Shown here: in pieces, positions 17,745 to 26,860 of the stretch
Layout: each line of letters begins with the position of its first letter
How positions within the stretch are numbered: the stretch's first letter is position 1
Assembly: GCF_002752655.1 (NCBI RefSeq)
Contig: NZ_CP023740.1
Location: forward strand, 62,001 to 126,000
Origin: Methylosinus trichosporium OB3b
GTDB taxonomy: Bacteria > Pseudomonadota > Alphaproteobacteria > Rhizobiales > Beijerinckiaceae
Length of the DNA: 64,000 bases
Reading direction: 5' to 3'
The notes under the pieces: generated by a model
The model's database searches: none
What the model was told of the DNA's origin: nothing
What the model saw: the letters and a program-made list of their open reading frames with translations, nothing else
Program-made: the position numbers and the translations under genes

Positions 17745-18909
17745 CCAACGACAAGGAACGCATGCGCCGCTGGCGTCTCGCGGTCGGCGGCGAGGAGGCG
17801 GAGGCCGCTCTTTCGGACGCTGACCAGCGCCTCTCTCGCGCGCTCGGCGCGCTCTATGAGAGCGACCCCAAGACCGGCCGCCGTGGCGGGCTCGGCGCTT
17901 CGGCACCGCGCGTCGCGCGCTGGATCGACGACATTCGCGAATTTTTTCCGGCCTCCGTCGTCGAGGTGATTCAGAAGGACGCCTTCGAACGCCTCAATCT
18001 CAAAGCGCTGCTGTTGGATCCGGAGTTCATTGCGACTCTGGAGCCCGACGTGCATCTCGTCGCCGACCTCATGTCTCTGCGTTCGGCGATGCCGGAGAAG
18101 GCCAAGTGCTCCGCGCGCCTCGTCGTGCGGGCATGTGGTGGACGAGCTTATGCGGCGCCTCGCGCATAGGATGCTCGAAACGCTGCGCGGCGCGCTCGAC
18201 CGCCAAAAGCGCACGCGGCGTCCCCGCGCGGCGGACATAGATTGGCGCCGGACCATCGGCGCCAATCTGCGCCATTATCAGCCGGAGCATAGGGCCATCG
18301 TGCCCGAGACGCTCATCGGCTTCGCGCGCCGGTCGAAGCAGCGCGCCGATATCGATCATGTGATCCTGTGCGTCGACCAATCGGGCTCGATGGCGGCCTC
18401 TGTCGTTTACGCGTCGATCTTCGCGGCGGTGATGGCGTCGCTGCCGGCGGTGCGCACCTCGCCGTCTGCTTCGATACGGCGATCGTCGATCTCACCCAGC
18501 AATGGCCGATCCTGTCGATGTGTTGTTCGGGGTGCAGCTCGGCGGCGGCACCGACATCAACAAGGCGCTGGCCTATTGCGAGGGCCTCGTCGAGCAGCCG
18601 GCGAAGACGCATCTCGTTCTGATCAGCGATCTCTTCGAGGGCGGAAGTGCGAAGGACATGATCGCCCGTGTCGCATCGCTGAAGCAAGCGGGCGTGAATG
18701 TCATCGTCCTGCTCGCTCTGTCGGATCTCGGCCGCCCCGGCTATGACGCCAATCACGCAGGGCTGATCGCCGCGCTCGACTGTCCCGTGTTCGCCTGCAC
18801 ACCCGACCAGTTTCCGGGCCTCATGGCGACGGCGCTCACCAGGCGGGACATCGGCGCCTGGGCCGCCGCGAACGACATCGCCGTCGTGAGAGCGACCGGC
18901 CGTATTTAG
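17741..18909 (+). pseudogene. VWA-domain protein (CoxE-like) with three single-base frameshifts
   Basis: Four consecutive reading frames together encode one CoxE-like VWA protein of about 390 residues. Part 1 is MTNDKERMRRWRL to MPEKAK. Part 2 runs from GHVVDELMRRLAHRMLETLR through the MIDAS motif VDQSGSM (DxSxS). Part 3 is HLAVCFDTAIVDLTQQ. Part 4 is DPVDVLFGVQLGGGTDINKA to the end (LISDLFEGG). The breaks are near 18133 (one extra base), 18460 (one missing) and 18502 (one missing). MIDAS Asp, Ser, Thr and Asp residues are all preserved. Either young decay or indel errors; the operon context argues for the latter. Confidence 0.75.
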
Positions 18910-19331
18910 CTGAGGCGGTAGACCAACGATCGCTCGCCGGCGGAGCACGAGCGACATAACATCCGCCGCGGTGATGGCGCTTGAACAATCGCTTTTTCCA
19001 CGATTTACGCGCTCACATTTCGCCTACTGCCCCGCCCGCCAGGGAGATCGATACGGGACCACTTCTCCGAAGATTGATTCGGAACGGGCCAGGGATCTGC
19101 CCCGCAAAGCGACGAGCGCTCACCACAGACCGGCGCCGATATCGATCTCCCTCATGCCCAAGCCGCGGACTGCACGAAAAGTGCGCGATAATCCTCGAAT
19201 TCTGAGATCGGCCCGCGACAGCGCTGCAAAGCCCCAGCGCATTGTCCGAGCATGGCCGACGTCATCTCCCTCCCTCTCCGCATGATCTCGATCCATCGGC
19301 CGTGTCGAATAATTGACAAAGATCGGGACAG
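18910..19331. other. Intergenic stretch, no gene seen
   Basis: About 420 bp between the VWA gene and the RHS region. Short reading frames exist but none shows codon bias or a motif. This may be a boundary between the conserved operon and the RHS island. No tRNA, repeat or terminator could be identified. Confidence 0.4.
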
Positions 19332-19531
19332 TCAGGAATCTTGCGTGCGGGGCCGGGTTCCCATCACCGTATTCTCAGACTTATAATAAGCGCCGACGTC
19401 GGTTTTGGAGAGGAGATTGCCGATCGGCGAATAGGAGAAGCGCTTGACGATCGAGGACGGTGAGGCGGCGCGGGTCGCCATGGTCAGGCGGTCGAGCTCG
19501 TCATAATCGAAGCTGTCCGAGACGCCCGATG
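19332..19531 (-). pseudogene. RHS core fragment
   Basis: The minus strand reads SFDYDELDRLTMATRAA, then SSIVKRFSYSPIGNLLSK and TDVG, a piece of RHS/YD-repeat core. After TDVG it diverges from the plus-strand copies and stops. It lies directly downstream of the Imm33-like gene, as expected if each orphan toxin/immunity unit carries a piece of core sequence behind it. No start codon; not functional alone. Confidence 0.7.
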
Positions 19532-19537
19532 TTGAAG

Positions 19538-19891
19538 CTACTTCAACTCTTTGTCAGACCACACGTCACGGTAATGCTCTGTAACCAAGAATCTCCAGCC
19601 TGGCGGAAGTCCCAAGAATGGCAGCACGAGCGGAGCCCACTCTTGTAGATGTATTCCATGGAGTGGCACAAAAAAATCTTCCTCCGTAGACAAGTTCTCG
19701 CCAGCCCAAATGTACCATCCGCTTGTTTCCTTGTCTGGGGAAATCCGCATCCCATTTATTGGGCGGATTCCCTCTTTAAGGTTCCTGGAAACGCCCACTT
19801 TCAGAGCAAGATCGCAACCATAATATGGCGCGCTGAACTGCGAGCATATTTGCTTTTGGGCCTCTTCAAGGTCGATCATTTCAGAATCCAA
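19538..19891 (-). CDS. Immunity protein, Imm33-like
   Basis: 117 residues with a pattern I associate with the Imm33/DUF2185-type immunity proteins: LALKVGVSRNLKEGIRPING, then SGWYIWAGE and LPPGWRFLVTEHYRDVW. It overlaps the end of the HNH toxin tip by 11 bases (19881-19891), so it is almost certainly the cognate immunity gene. AT content is higher than in core genes, as in most genes of this array. The family assignment is moderate; the immunity role rests mainly on position. Confidence 0.65.
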   Translation of the reverse strand: MDSEMIDLEEAQKQICSQFSAPYYGCDLALKVGVSRNLKEGIRPINGMRISPDKETSGWYIWAGENLSTEEDFFVPLHGIHLQEWAPLVLPFLGLPPGWRFLVTEHYRDVWSDKELK

Positions 19892-20720
19892 ACTTGAGCT
19901 TCATGGTTCTGCTGAAGGCGCTCAATTGACCGCCTTGTATTGCAGAGCACGTTGGGCAGTGAGGCTGAACGGCACTTATCGAACTCTGGCCCTGTATATC
20001 GATAGAGCCTTGTCTATAATACTGAACGATGAGCGGATCAATGTGATCGGCAATTTGGTTACTTGTTATTTGCCCACAATCGACACAGGGCTGCCCTTGA
20101 ACCGCGGCTCTTTGAGCAGCTGTAGGGCCTGCTCCAGACGGGCGAGTGTATGGCCGAGACACGTTGCTGCTTGGTTCAAAGCTGCTGTCGGGAACTCCGG
20201 ATTTAGCACCTCCTTGGTTTTCCGAATACCAAGTGTAGAGCCCCTCGCCCAGCGCCGCGCCGGCTGCAGCGCCGCTCTGCGCGCCGGCATAGCCGCCGAC
20301 AACCGCTCCGGCGAGTGCGCCAGCCGGAGTTCCGACCAGCACGCCAGCTCCCGTAGGCGCGCTGAGGCCAAATCCTTCGCCGCCTCCGACGGCCGCGCCC
20401 ACAAGCACTCCTACAATGCCTCCACCGATGCCACCGAATATGCTTCCGACGGTTCTCGCGCAAGGCAATCCACAGCCGATTGTGTAGGCGTAAGCCCCAC
20501 TGCCCGTCGCGTATCCCGCGGCGATGGTGGAGGCGGGGGCGTGTTCCGGGGGCGGCGTGAGGTTGGGCTGCCTCGTCATGAAAAAGCCCGCGGCTCGCAG
20601 CTGCGGCCCATAGATCCGCAGAAACGTATCCCTACGCCGTGGGCCGCCTTTTCAAAATCGATGGAATAGAGCGAAGCTGCGCAGCTAAGTCGGCTTTATG
20701 AGCGAGGCAAGCTGCACAGC

Positions 20721-21092
20721 ATGGGTCGGATGACATTGATCACGGGCGGCGAACGACGGCGCCGATGGAGAAACGAAGACCGGACGCGGATATTGGCGGC
20801 GATCGCCGAGCCGGGCGCGGTGGTCGCCGATGTGGCGCGGCGCGAGGATGTTTGCACGAGCCTCGTCTACAAATGGCGGCGCGCGGCGCAGCGGGAGGCG
20901 AGCGCCGCTGTGTGCGGATTTTCGCCGGTGATCATCGAGCCCGCTCCGCGAGTGGCGACGTCACAGGAACAGCCGCTGCAAGAATCCGCGGCCGGCGTCG
21001 TCGAAGTCGAGCTGAACGACGTGCGTGTGAAGATCAGCGCCACGGCGCCGTCTTCCGTGATCGCTGCGACCTTGAAGGCGCTGCGCTCATGA
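20721..21092 (+). CDS. tnpA: IS66 TnpA, HTH accessory protein
   Basis: 123 residues; IS66 Orf1/TnpA. The HTH is RTRILAAIAEPGAVVADVAR followed by DVCTSLVYKWRRAA. The C-terminal tail is VEVELNDVRVKISATA. Only distantly similar to the TnpA at 1134-1511, so a different IS66 subgroup. Stop overlaps tnpB by four bases (ATGA at 21089). Confidence 0.9.
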   Translation: MGRMTLITGGERRRRWRNEDRTRILAAIAEPGAVVADVARREDVCTSLVYKWRRAAQREASAAVCGFSPVIIEPAPRVATSQEQPLQESAAGVVEVELNDVRVKISATAPSSVIAATLKALRS

Positions 21093-21436
21093 TTCCCTTG
21101 CCTGCGGGTTGCCGGGTCTGGATCGCCACCGGCCATACGGATATGCGACGCGGCATGCAGGGCCTGGCGCTTCAGGTTCAAGAGCAGTTGCAACGCGATC
21201 CTCACGCCGGTGACCTCTACATTTTCCGCGGGCGCCGCGGCGATCTCGCAAAAATCCTCTGGCACGACGGGCTCGGCCTGTCGTTATACGCCAAGCGGCT
21301 CGACCGTGGAAAGTTCATCTGGCCCTCGGCGAGCGCGGGCGCGGTGTCGATTTCGGCCGCCCAGATGGCCTATATGCTCGAGGGAATTGATTGGCGAAAT
21401 CCGCAATCGACATGGCGTCCAGCAAGCGCGGGATGA
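21089..21436 (+). CDS. tnpB: IS66 accessory protein TnpB
   Basis: 115-residue IS66 Orf2/TnpB: MIPLPAGCRVWIATGHTDMR, then GDLYIFRGRRGDLAKILWHD, GLSLYAKRLDRG and MLEGIDWRNP. Complete; start defined by overlap with tnpA. Accessory protein for transposition. Confidence 0.92.
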   Translation: MIPLPAGCRVWIATGHTDMRRGMQGLALQVQEQLQRDPHAGDLYIFRGRRGDLAKILWHDGLGLSLYAKRLDRGKFIWPSASAGAVSISAAQMAYMLEGIDWRNPQSTWRPASAG

Positions 21437-21504
21437 GCGAAAAAGCTGGGGTCGGACGCATTTTGGGGCGCCACAAATCGAAAGATTTGTGATTCACTCG
21501 CTAT

Positions 21505-23115
21505 ATGGACGCCATCGGCAAAGCCCTGTTGGACGAAAACGCCGCGCTGAGAGCCGAGCTCGCCGTCGCGCGCGCGAAGGCGTCGGAAGACATGGCGCTG
21601 ATCGCCGCGCAGAAGCTTCAGATCGCCAAGCTGGAGCGCCAGATATACGGGCAGAAATCGGAGCGGTCGGCGCGTCTTCTCGAGCAATTGGCGCTCATGT
21701 TCGAAGAGCTGGAAGCGAGCGCGACGGAAGACGAGATCGCCGCGGAACAGGCGGTCGCGAAGACGACGGCGGTCGCCGGCTTCGCGCGCAAACGGCCGGA
21801 GCGCAACACCTTCCCGGAACACCTGCCGCGCGAGCGCGTCGTGATCGAGGCGCCGACGAGCTGCGCCTGCTGTGGCGGCCAGCGCCTGCGCAAGCTCGGC
21901 GAGGATGTGACGCAGACATTGGAGACGACGCCGCGTCAGTGGAAAGTGATCGAGACCGTGCGGGAAAAGTTCTCCTGCCGGGACTGCGAGAAGATCACGC
22001 AGCCGCCGGCGCCATTCCATGTCGTTCCGCGCGGCTGGGCGGGGCCGAGCCTTTTGGCGATGATCGCTTTCGAGAAGTTCGGCCAGCATCAGCCGCTGAA
22101 CCGTCAGGCGGATCGTTATGCGCTCGAAGGCGCGCCGATCGCTTTGTCGACCATGGCCGATGCGATCGGCTCCATTTGCGCCGCGCTCGAGCCACTGCGC
22201 CTTCTCATAGAAGAGCATGTTCTCTCTGCCGAGCGCCTGCATGGCGACGATACGATCGTGCCCGTGCTGGCGAAGGGCAAAACCGACACCGGCCGCTGCT
22301 GGGTCTATGTGCGCGACGATGCGCCCTTCGACGGCGCCGGACCGCCCGCTGCGATTTTCTATTACTCGCGTGATCGCAAAGGCGAACATCCGCAGACCCA
22401 TTTGGCGAACTACTCCGGCATTCTGCAAGCGGACGCCTATGACGGCTACAACAAGCTGTATGCAGCGGAGCGCAAGCCTGGTCCGATTCTCGAAGCGGCG
22501 TGTTGGGCGCACGCGCGGCGCCCGTTCTTCGTCATGGCCGACATCGATGCGAACGTCCGTCGCAAGGCGGCGGGGAAAAAGGAGATTCCTTTGTCGCCGA
22601 TCGCGATAGAGATCGTGCGCCGCATCGATGCGCTGTTCGAGATCGAGAGGTCGATCAACGGCAAGAGCGCGCAAGAACGCCTCGCCGTTCGCCGAGCGTC
22701 GAGCCGACCTCTCGTCGACGCGCTCGAGAGCTATATGCGCGAACAGGTCGCCAAGCTCTCGCGTGGACATGATCTTGCCAAAGCGATGCAATATATGCTG
22801 AAGCGATGGCCGGCCTTCACGCTGTTCCTCGACGACGGGCGCGTTTGCGTCTCGAACAATGCAGCCGAGCGTGGACTGCGGGGAATTGCTCTGGGACGAA
22901 AATCATGGCAGTTCTGCGGGTCTGACCGTGGAGGCGAGCGCGCCGCCGCTATGTATGGGCTCATCGTCACAGCGAAGATGAACGGCGTCGATCCGCAGGC
23001 CTGGCTCGCCGACGTCCTCGCGCGCATCGCCGCGCATCCGGCGCATCGGCTCGATGAATTGCTGCCGTGGAACTGGCGCCAGAAGGATAAAGCTGCGCCG
23101 GCGCTGGCGGCCTGA
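21505..23115 (+). CDS. tnpC: IS66 transposase TnpC
   Basis: 536-residue full-length IS66 transposase. N-terminal coiled coil (residues 1-60), [13 protein letters not shown] motif, a zinc-binding region with CACCGGQRL and CRDCEKI, then the DDE core: first Asp in [11 protein letters not shown], second in [21 protein letters not shown], and the final Glu near [13 protein letters not shown]. The C-terminal IS66_C domain is present. All expected elements are intact, so this copy may be active, in line with its perfect target duplication. Confidence 0.93.
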   Translation: MDAIGKALLDENAALRAELAVARAKASEDMALIAAQKLQIAKLERQIYGQKSERSARLLEQLALMFEELEASATEDEIAAEQAVAKTTAVAGFARKRPERNTFPEHLPRERVVIEAPTSCACCGGQRLRKLGEDVTQTLETTPRQWKVIETVREKFSCRDCEKITQPPAPFHVVPRGWAGPSLLAMIAFEKFGQHQPLNRQADRYALEGAPIALSTMADAIGSICAALEPLRLLIEEHVLSAERLHGDDTIVPVLAKGKTDTGRCWVYVRDDAPFDGAGPPAAIFYYSRDRKGEHPQTHLANYSGILQADAYDGYNKLYAAERKPGPILEAACWAHARRPFFVMADIDANVRRKAAGKKEIPLSPIAIEIVRRIDALFEIERSINGKSAQERLAVRRASSRPLVDALESYMREQVAKLSRGHDLAKAMQYMLKRWPAFTLFLDDGRVCVSNNAAERGLRGIALGRKSWQFCGSDRGGERAAAMYGLIVTAKMNGVDPQAWLADVLARIAAHPAHRLDELLPWNWRQKDKAAPALAA

Positions 23116-23117
23116 CC

Positions 23118-23351
23118 ATGCACGTCAACAAGGTCTCTCACGTCACGACCATCGATCGTATCGCTGCGCAGCTCAGCGAAAGCGTCGACTTCCTCCATGA
23201 CGTCGCCAATGAAATGGAGCCCGAGGATGGCGTGATCTGGGTCTATGGCCTCGGCGACCTCGAGATCCTGGCATTCACCGACTTCGGCATCGAAAACCTC
23301 GTCGAACTCATCAAAATCCACAAAGAGATGAAGTTGCCTCGAGAGCGCTGA
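23118..23351 (+). CDS. Passenger protein inside the IS66 element
   Basis: 77 residues, starting 3 bases after the tnpC stop, within the element's inverted repeats. It reads as a small acidic protein (ESVDFLHDVANEMEPEDGVI, then LEILAFTDFGIENLVELI). A similar small gene accompanies tnpC in a subset of IS66 elements. Function unknown; it is not one of the three standard IS66 genes. Confidence 0.7.
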   Translation: MHVNKVSHVTTIDRIAAQLSESVDFLHDVANEMEPEDGVIWVYGLGDLEILAFTDFGIENLVELIKIHKEMKLPRER

Positions 23352-23646
23352 CGCGACGGTCCTGCGGCCCACGGCGAATGCTTACGCAGAAACGACAGAT
23401 ATTGCTGATATTGCAGCTGACTGCCGATTGGGAATGGTAGGATCGACGCGCCGTAATAGGCCGCGCCGGTGATCCGGCCATAGATCGCGGCGTGTAGCTC
23501 GTCCATTTCCGCGCCGCGCCGACGAAAGCGGGCCGGCTCCGCTGCTTGACGCGGCCGAGATCGTCATATTGGGTGGCGACCTGCACATGGCTTCCGTCGA
23601 AGCCCTGCGTGTCGCGCAGGACCTCGCAAGTCCCGGACCGATCGTC

Positions 23647-23919
23647 TCAGATACTCTTAACAGAAATCTCCCAAGGAACCGCGCTCGGAAGTTCTCGAAT
23701 CTCCCCATTTATACTCACAAAAACCGGACCATTCCCTGCCAATGCGGATGTAATATCGCCAGTTCTAATAAATTCATCGGTATTATAAAAAAATACCCAC
23801 CCACCTTCTATGGTAATAGCTTTCTCTTCCATGATTGATAACTTCTCCCCAGCCGATTCGCCGATTTTCCTGACAAGATCGCGAGCTAGAGAAGTTGCTT
23901 CGTCCACTGATATTGTCAT
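23647..23919 (-). CDS. Immunity protein, Imm35/YrhB-like
   Basis: 90 residues matching the YrhB/Imm35 pattern: an N-terminal helix (MTISVDEATSLARDLVRKIG), then GGWVFFYNTDEFIRTGD, SALAGNGPVFVSINGEIREL and a final SAVPWEISV. Length is typical. It stands just before the RHS core remnant at 23643 on the same strand. Its own toxin tip is no longer present, so it is an orphan immunity gene. Confidence 0.75.
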   Translation of the reverse strand: MTISVDEATSLARDLVRKIGESAGEKLSIMEEKAITIEGGWVFFYNTDEFIRTGDITSALAGNGPVFVSINGEIRELPSAVPWEISVKSI

Positions 23920-23965
23920 TGGTCTGTCCTCAGCAGTCGAAAGGCATCAAACCCGTCAAATGCCT

Positions 23966-24280
23966 TCATAGGCCTACCTTGACCTCTGCTGCATTGAGAT
24001 CCTTCGCTTCACCATACCGCTTTATTGCAAAGCCGCCTCGCGCCAGGGGGGTGGCGCACAGGATCGGCTCGACGACGGCGAACAACTGGTCTGCATTCGG
24101 GCCGTACATGTAGATGACGCATTTCCCGCCGCCGAACTCCTCGCCGTCGAACTCGCCCACGTTGCCTACATTGATGGCATGTTGAAGCTCACTGGTCAGA
24201 TCAGCGATGATCTCACGCTCCCGCTCTGAACCGAAGGGGTCTTCGATCAATCGCAGATGGGCGATTACAGCATGTTGCAT
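23966..24280 (-). CDS. Small protein, probable immunity protein
   Basis: 104 residues. Recognisable pattern but no family name I am sure of: MQHAVIAHLRLIEDPFGSER, then VGEFDGEEFGGGKCVIYMYG and FAVVEPILCATPLARGGFAI. The compact alpha/beta look, the size and the position between two immunity-type genes suggest an immunity protein. It ends 46 bp before Imm35 and starts 7 bp after the preceding gene, so the three probably form one transcript. Confidence 0.5.
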   Translation of the reverse strand: MQHAVIAHLRLIEDPFGSEREREIIADLTSELQHAINVGNVGEFDGEEFGGGKCVIYMYGPNADQLFAVVEPILCATPLARGGFAIKRYGEAKDLNAAEVKVGL

Positions 24281-24287
24281 CTAAATC

Positions 24288-24743
24288 TCACGCCAAGAGC
24301 TTGCTTAATTTCGCTTCCACAAAAGCATAACCCGCCAAGCCATCAGCGGGGAGGTCGTTGTCATTTTCCAACACCTCCTCGCTCAATATCTTGCTCGGAT
24401 CGTTATCATCATAGCGTATCAATATAGGCTTGGTTTTCCCCAGCGGATCACGCCTGACCGCATTAGGCATCGGCCATTTGGTAGGATCCCATGAGGGCAG
24501 CTTTCCAACAACACGCCACAGCCCCTTGAATAAGCCGAGATCACCAAATCGCAAGGACAGGACTGCATCGTTCGGCTCAAGACCCGATAGGTCAACGTCG
24601 GTTTGCGATGCGAGGCGCGGCCCAAAAAAATAACCGAGCAGCAGTTTGCCGGTGGGGGCGGTTCGCGCAACCACCCCTCTGGCGAAGCCTCCATCTTTCA
24701 ATGGAACCAGAAAAACCGAGCTGTCCGGGTATGAGCGCTTCAT
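24288..24743 (-). CDS. Probable immunity protein, Imm26-like
   Basis: 151 residues: SVFLVPLKDGGFARGVVART, then GKLLLGYFFGPRL, the GLWRVVGKLPSWDPTKWPMP block and ILIRYDDNDP. The early 'FLVPLxDGGFARGVV' and the 'GxLPxWD' block resemble Imm26-type immunity proteins. It heads a run of three immunity-type genes on the minus strand. No toxin tip adjoins it; a copy of IS6 starts 103 bp upstream, so its partner may have been lost. Confidence 0.55.
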   Translation of the reverse strand: MKRSYPDSSVFLVPLKDGGFARGVVARTAPTGKLLLGYFFGPRLASQTDVDLSGLEPNDAVLSLRFGDLGLFKGLWRVVGKLPSWDPTKWPMPNAVRRDPLGKTKPILIRYDDNDPSKILSEEVLENDNDLPADGLAGYAFVEAKLSKLLA

Positions 24744-24845
24744 GGTCCACCGTGTTCTAAGAGATGCTTTTGAGCCGCGTCCATATAGGTTGGAAGCTTC
24801 GCATTCGACGGGCTGATCGGCCTGATTTTGTTCAGCGCCGGGCCA

Positions 24846-25649
24846 GGTTGTGTCGCAAATTTTGTCTACGGACGCGACACCGGCGTCTGAGAGTGACGCG
24901 GCTCACGCCACGAGGGCATAGAACTGCTGCGCTGGACGCAATTCGCCTGTCGTTCGCAGCTGCCCCTTGCGGATCATATGCATGAGCTCGATCCCGGAAA
25001 GTGTCGCGGCAGCCGATCGAAATGATTTGAAACCCAACATCGGCCGCGTCACTCGCTTCACCGCTCGATGGTCCTGTTCGACAATATTGTTGAGATATTT
25101 GATGCGGCGGATTTCGATGTCCGCTTCATGCTCCGCATTGTAGCGTTCGATCGCGGCCGTGTTGGCGCCGCTCTTGTCGATCGTGATCTTCTCCGGCTCG
25201 CCATGCTGGCCGATCGCCTTGCGCAAGAAGCGCAACGCGGCTTTGCAGTCCCTCTTGGCCGTCAGCAGGAAATCCACCGTCCCGCCTGCCTTGTCGACCG
25301 CCCGATACAGATATTTCCAGCAGCCTTTGACTTTCACGTAGGTCTCATCGAGACGCCAGCTGGATCCGATCGAGCGCTTGCGAGTGTGGAACTGTTTCTC
25401 CAGCAAAGGAGCATACTTGACGACCCAGCGGTTGAGCGTCGAATGGTCGACTTCGACACCTCGCTCTTCCATCATTTCCTCGAGTTGACGATAGCTCATC
25501 GGATACGCCACATACCAGCGGACGCCCCACAGAATCACGTCGCGTTCAAAATGGCTGCCCTTGAAATCAATCATCGCACTCGTCCGCCAGCTCCACTACC
25601 GGCAATTATAGCCCCAAACCGACCTGCGACAAAAATTCGCGACAGAACC
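24846..25649 (-). mobile_element. IS6-family element, copy 2 (804 bp)
   Basis: Same length and same terminal repeats as copy 1. Flanking 8-mers (ccgggcca and atcacgtc) do not match, so no target duplication. It separates the minus-strand RHS/immunity array from the plus-strand array, and may have joined them by recombination. Confidence 0.9.
24903..25574 (-). CDS. IS6-family transposase (copy 2)
   Basis: 223 residues, identical in sequence to the copy 1 transposase, with intact DDE residues ([27 protein letters not shown]). Complete and probably functional. Confidence 0.93.
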   Translation of the reverse strand: MIDFKGSHFERDVILWGVRWYVAYPMSYRQLEEMMEERGVEVDHSTLNRWVVKYAPLLEKQFHTRKRSIGSSWRLDETYVKVKGCWKYLYRAVDKAGGTVDFLLTAKRDCKAALRFLRKAIGQHGEPEKITIDKSGANTAAIERYNAEHEADIEIRRIKYLNNIVEQDHRAVKRVTRPMLGFKSFRSAAATLSGIELMHMIRKGQLRTTGELRPAQQFYALVA

Positions 25650-26175
25650 ATCACGTCGGCGTCGCAGGCGTTCGGTCCTGCCGGCAAGGTCGCCGGCAAG
25701 GTCGCCGGGGCAGGAGCTTCGAGTCTACGTTCGCTGGCGAACCTCAGCGCGGCTGAACGGGCGGCAGTCATCGCCGCAGAGAGTGCAACGGGTGCGTTTA
25801 GTCCCCGGCGCTCGGCTTGGAGGAGACTTAGGAATATTCGCCGAGCGTGAGCTTACGGTGACGCCGAAGGGCCTTGATTTGGTTAGAGGACACCTTGCGC
25901 AGTTCGGTGATGTCCCGGCGAACACCGCGATGCTAGAGAGATTGGAGGGGGCAATGGCATCGGGGCAGCGGGTGACCGGCGCGGACGCCATATTCTACAC
26001 TCACGAGGCGGCCGAGGCGACAATGATGGGACGGGGCCTATCGTATGACGCGGCTCATGCGGCGTCTTTGGAAAAATATGGCGTGTCCCCCTTCAGCGTG
26101 TATCATCCCGACGTCATTCGATCGATGCCGGAGCACTTCAACTCGAACTGGTATAAGTTCTGGGGGATCAAATAA
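25650..26175 (+). pseudogene. Orphan toxin tip (unclassified polymorphic-toxin domain)
   Basis: From the IS6 junction a frame reads as an RHS-type linker (FGPAGKVAGKVAGAGASS, then LSAAERAAVIAAESATGAF). The toxin proper continues in another frame from a GTG at 25783: GDLGIFAERELTVTPKGLDL, VTGADAIFYTHEAAEATMMG, SPFSVYHPDVIRSMPEHFNS and a final NWYKFWGIK. This C-terminal pattern occurs at the ends of polymorphic toxins, but I cannot give the activity. The frame break and missing RHS core make it non-functional here. It abuts its presumed immunity gene. Confidence 0.6.
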
Positions 26176-26717
26176 TGCCCTGCCTTGAATTTGATAATAA
26201 GTTCGGAAGAAGGGCCAGGGTCTGGCTCGACGATCTCCCGAGCGATACGCTACTGTCTAACGAGACGATGCGTGAAACGCATGTCTTCGAAGGTGGTGGT
26301 GCGACTGTTTTCCGAAAGCGCGTCGCGATCGAAATCTTCCAACCTTTTGGGGCCTCGTTCCACTATGGCCTGTTGGGCGGAGAGTACCAATCGAATGAAG
26401 GGAACGGGCTAGAGGTTATTGTCCCCGTCGATACTCCCTTCCCTGAGCGGCGCTATGTGGACGCCCTCACGCGTTCGTTAGATACGGTGATGATCGGGGG
26501 CTTGCCAGAGTACGCGAGCGCGATTTGCGCGGGACTGGAGCAGGTAAGCATCAGTGCCCGACCGTGCGGGGTCTTGAATCTCACCTGCATGGCACACGGA
26601 GAAATCGGTTCCGCGCAAAGCGTGTTTAGTTCGCTCGCTCGGGCGCTGATCCACGCCCTGTGCCGATCTGATCAGCCTGCTTCGTTGGATGAGGCGATGG
26701 CGCTCCTGACTGCCTGA
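26175..26717 (+). CDS. Presumed immunity protein for the preceding tip
   Basis: 180 residues; the ATG shares one base with the toxin-tip stop (TAATG at 26173-26177). Not matched to a named family: MPCLEFDNKFGRRARVWLDD, then EIFQPFGASFHYGLLGGEYQ and PFPERRYVDALTRSLDTVMI. Composition is less GC-rich than core genes. The overlap with the toxin tip is the main argument for the immunity role. The next RHS core copy starts only 13 bp downstream. Confidence 0.55.
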   Translation: MPCLEFDNKFGRRARVWLDDLPSDTLLSNETMRETHVFEGGGATVFRKRVAIEIFQPFGASFHYGLLGGEYQSNEGNGLEVIVPVDTPFPERRYVDALTRSLDTVMIGGLPEYASAICAGLEQVSISARPCGVLNLTCMAHGEIGSAQSVFSSLARALIHALCRSDQPASLDEAMALLTA

Positions 26718-26860
26718 AAGTCCCCTTTGAGGCCACGGCAAGGCGCTTCGGATCGTCAAGCGCTTCTCCTATTCGCCGATCGGCAATCTCCTCTCCAAAA
26801 CCGACGTCGGCAATTACGACTATCCGCCCGCCGGCTCGGCGCGCCCGCACGCCGTCTCCG

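Larger units (their letters stand above)
20626..23385 (+). mobile_element. IS66-family element, complete, with 8-bp target duplication
   Basis: 2760-bp element. Left end GTATCCCTACGCCGTGGGCC and right end (read inward) GTAAGCATTCGCCGTGGGCC are matching inverted repeats. The 8-mer gcagaaac flanks both sides (20618-20625 and 23386-23393), the duplication size known for IS66. Removing the element and one 8-mer restores the RHS sequence (LSFLRIYGPQ). Carries tnpA, tnpB, tnpC and a 77-residue passenger gene. Confidence 0.95.
19881..23643 (-). pseudogene. RHS C-terminal fragment with HNH-nuclease toxin tip, interrupted by IS66
   Basis: Minus strand. Upstream piece 23643-23510 is RHS core (CEVLRDTQGFDGSHVQVATQ), fused out of frame by a deletion to the end-of-core sequence (AAIYGRITGAAYYGASILPF) at 23505-23386. 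IS66 at 20626-23385 then interrupts, and the frame resumes at 20625 (RIYGPQLRAAGFF). A Gly/Ala-rich membrane-like segment follows, then a tip with CVDCGQ, ADHIDPL and HCPTCS, the two Cys pairs and Asp-His of an HNH/endonuclease VII-like nuclease. The tip (about 80 residues) is itself complete. Without the RHS N-terminus it is an orphan module, not a secreted toxin gene. Confidence 0.75.
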
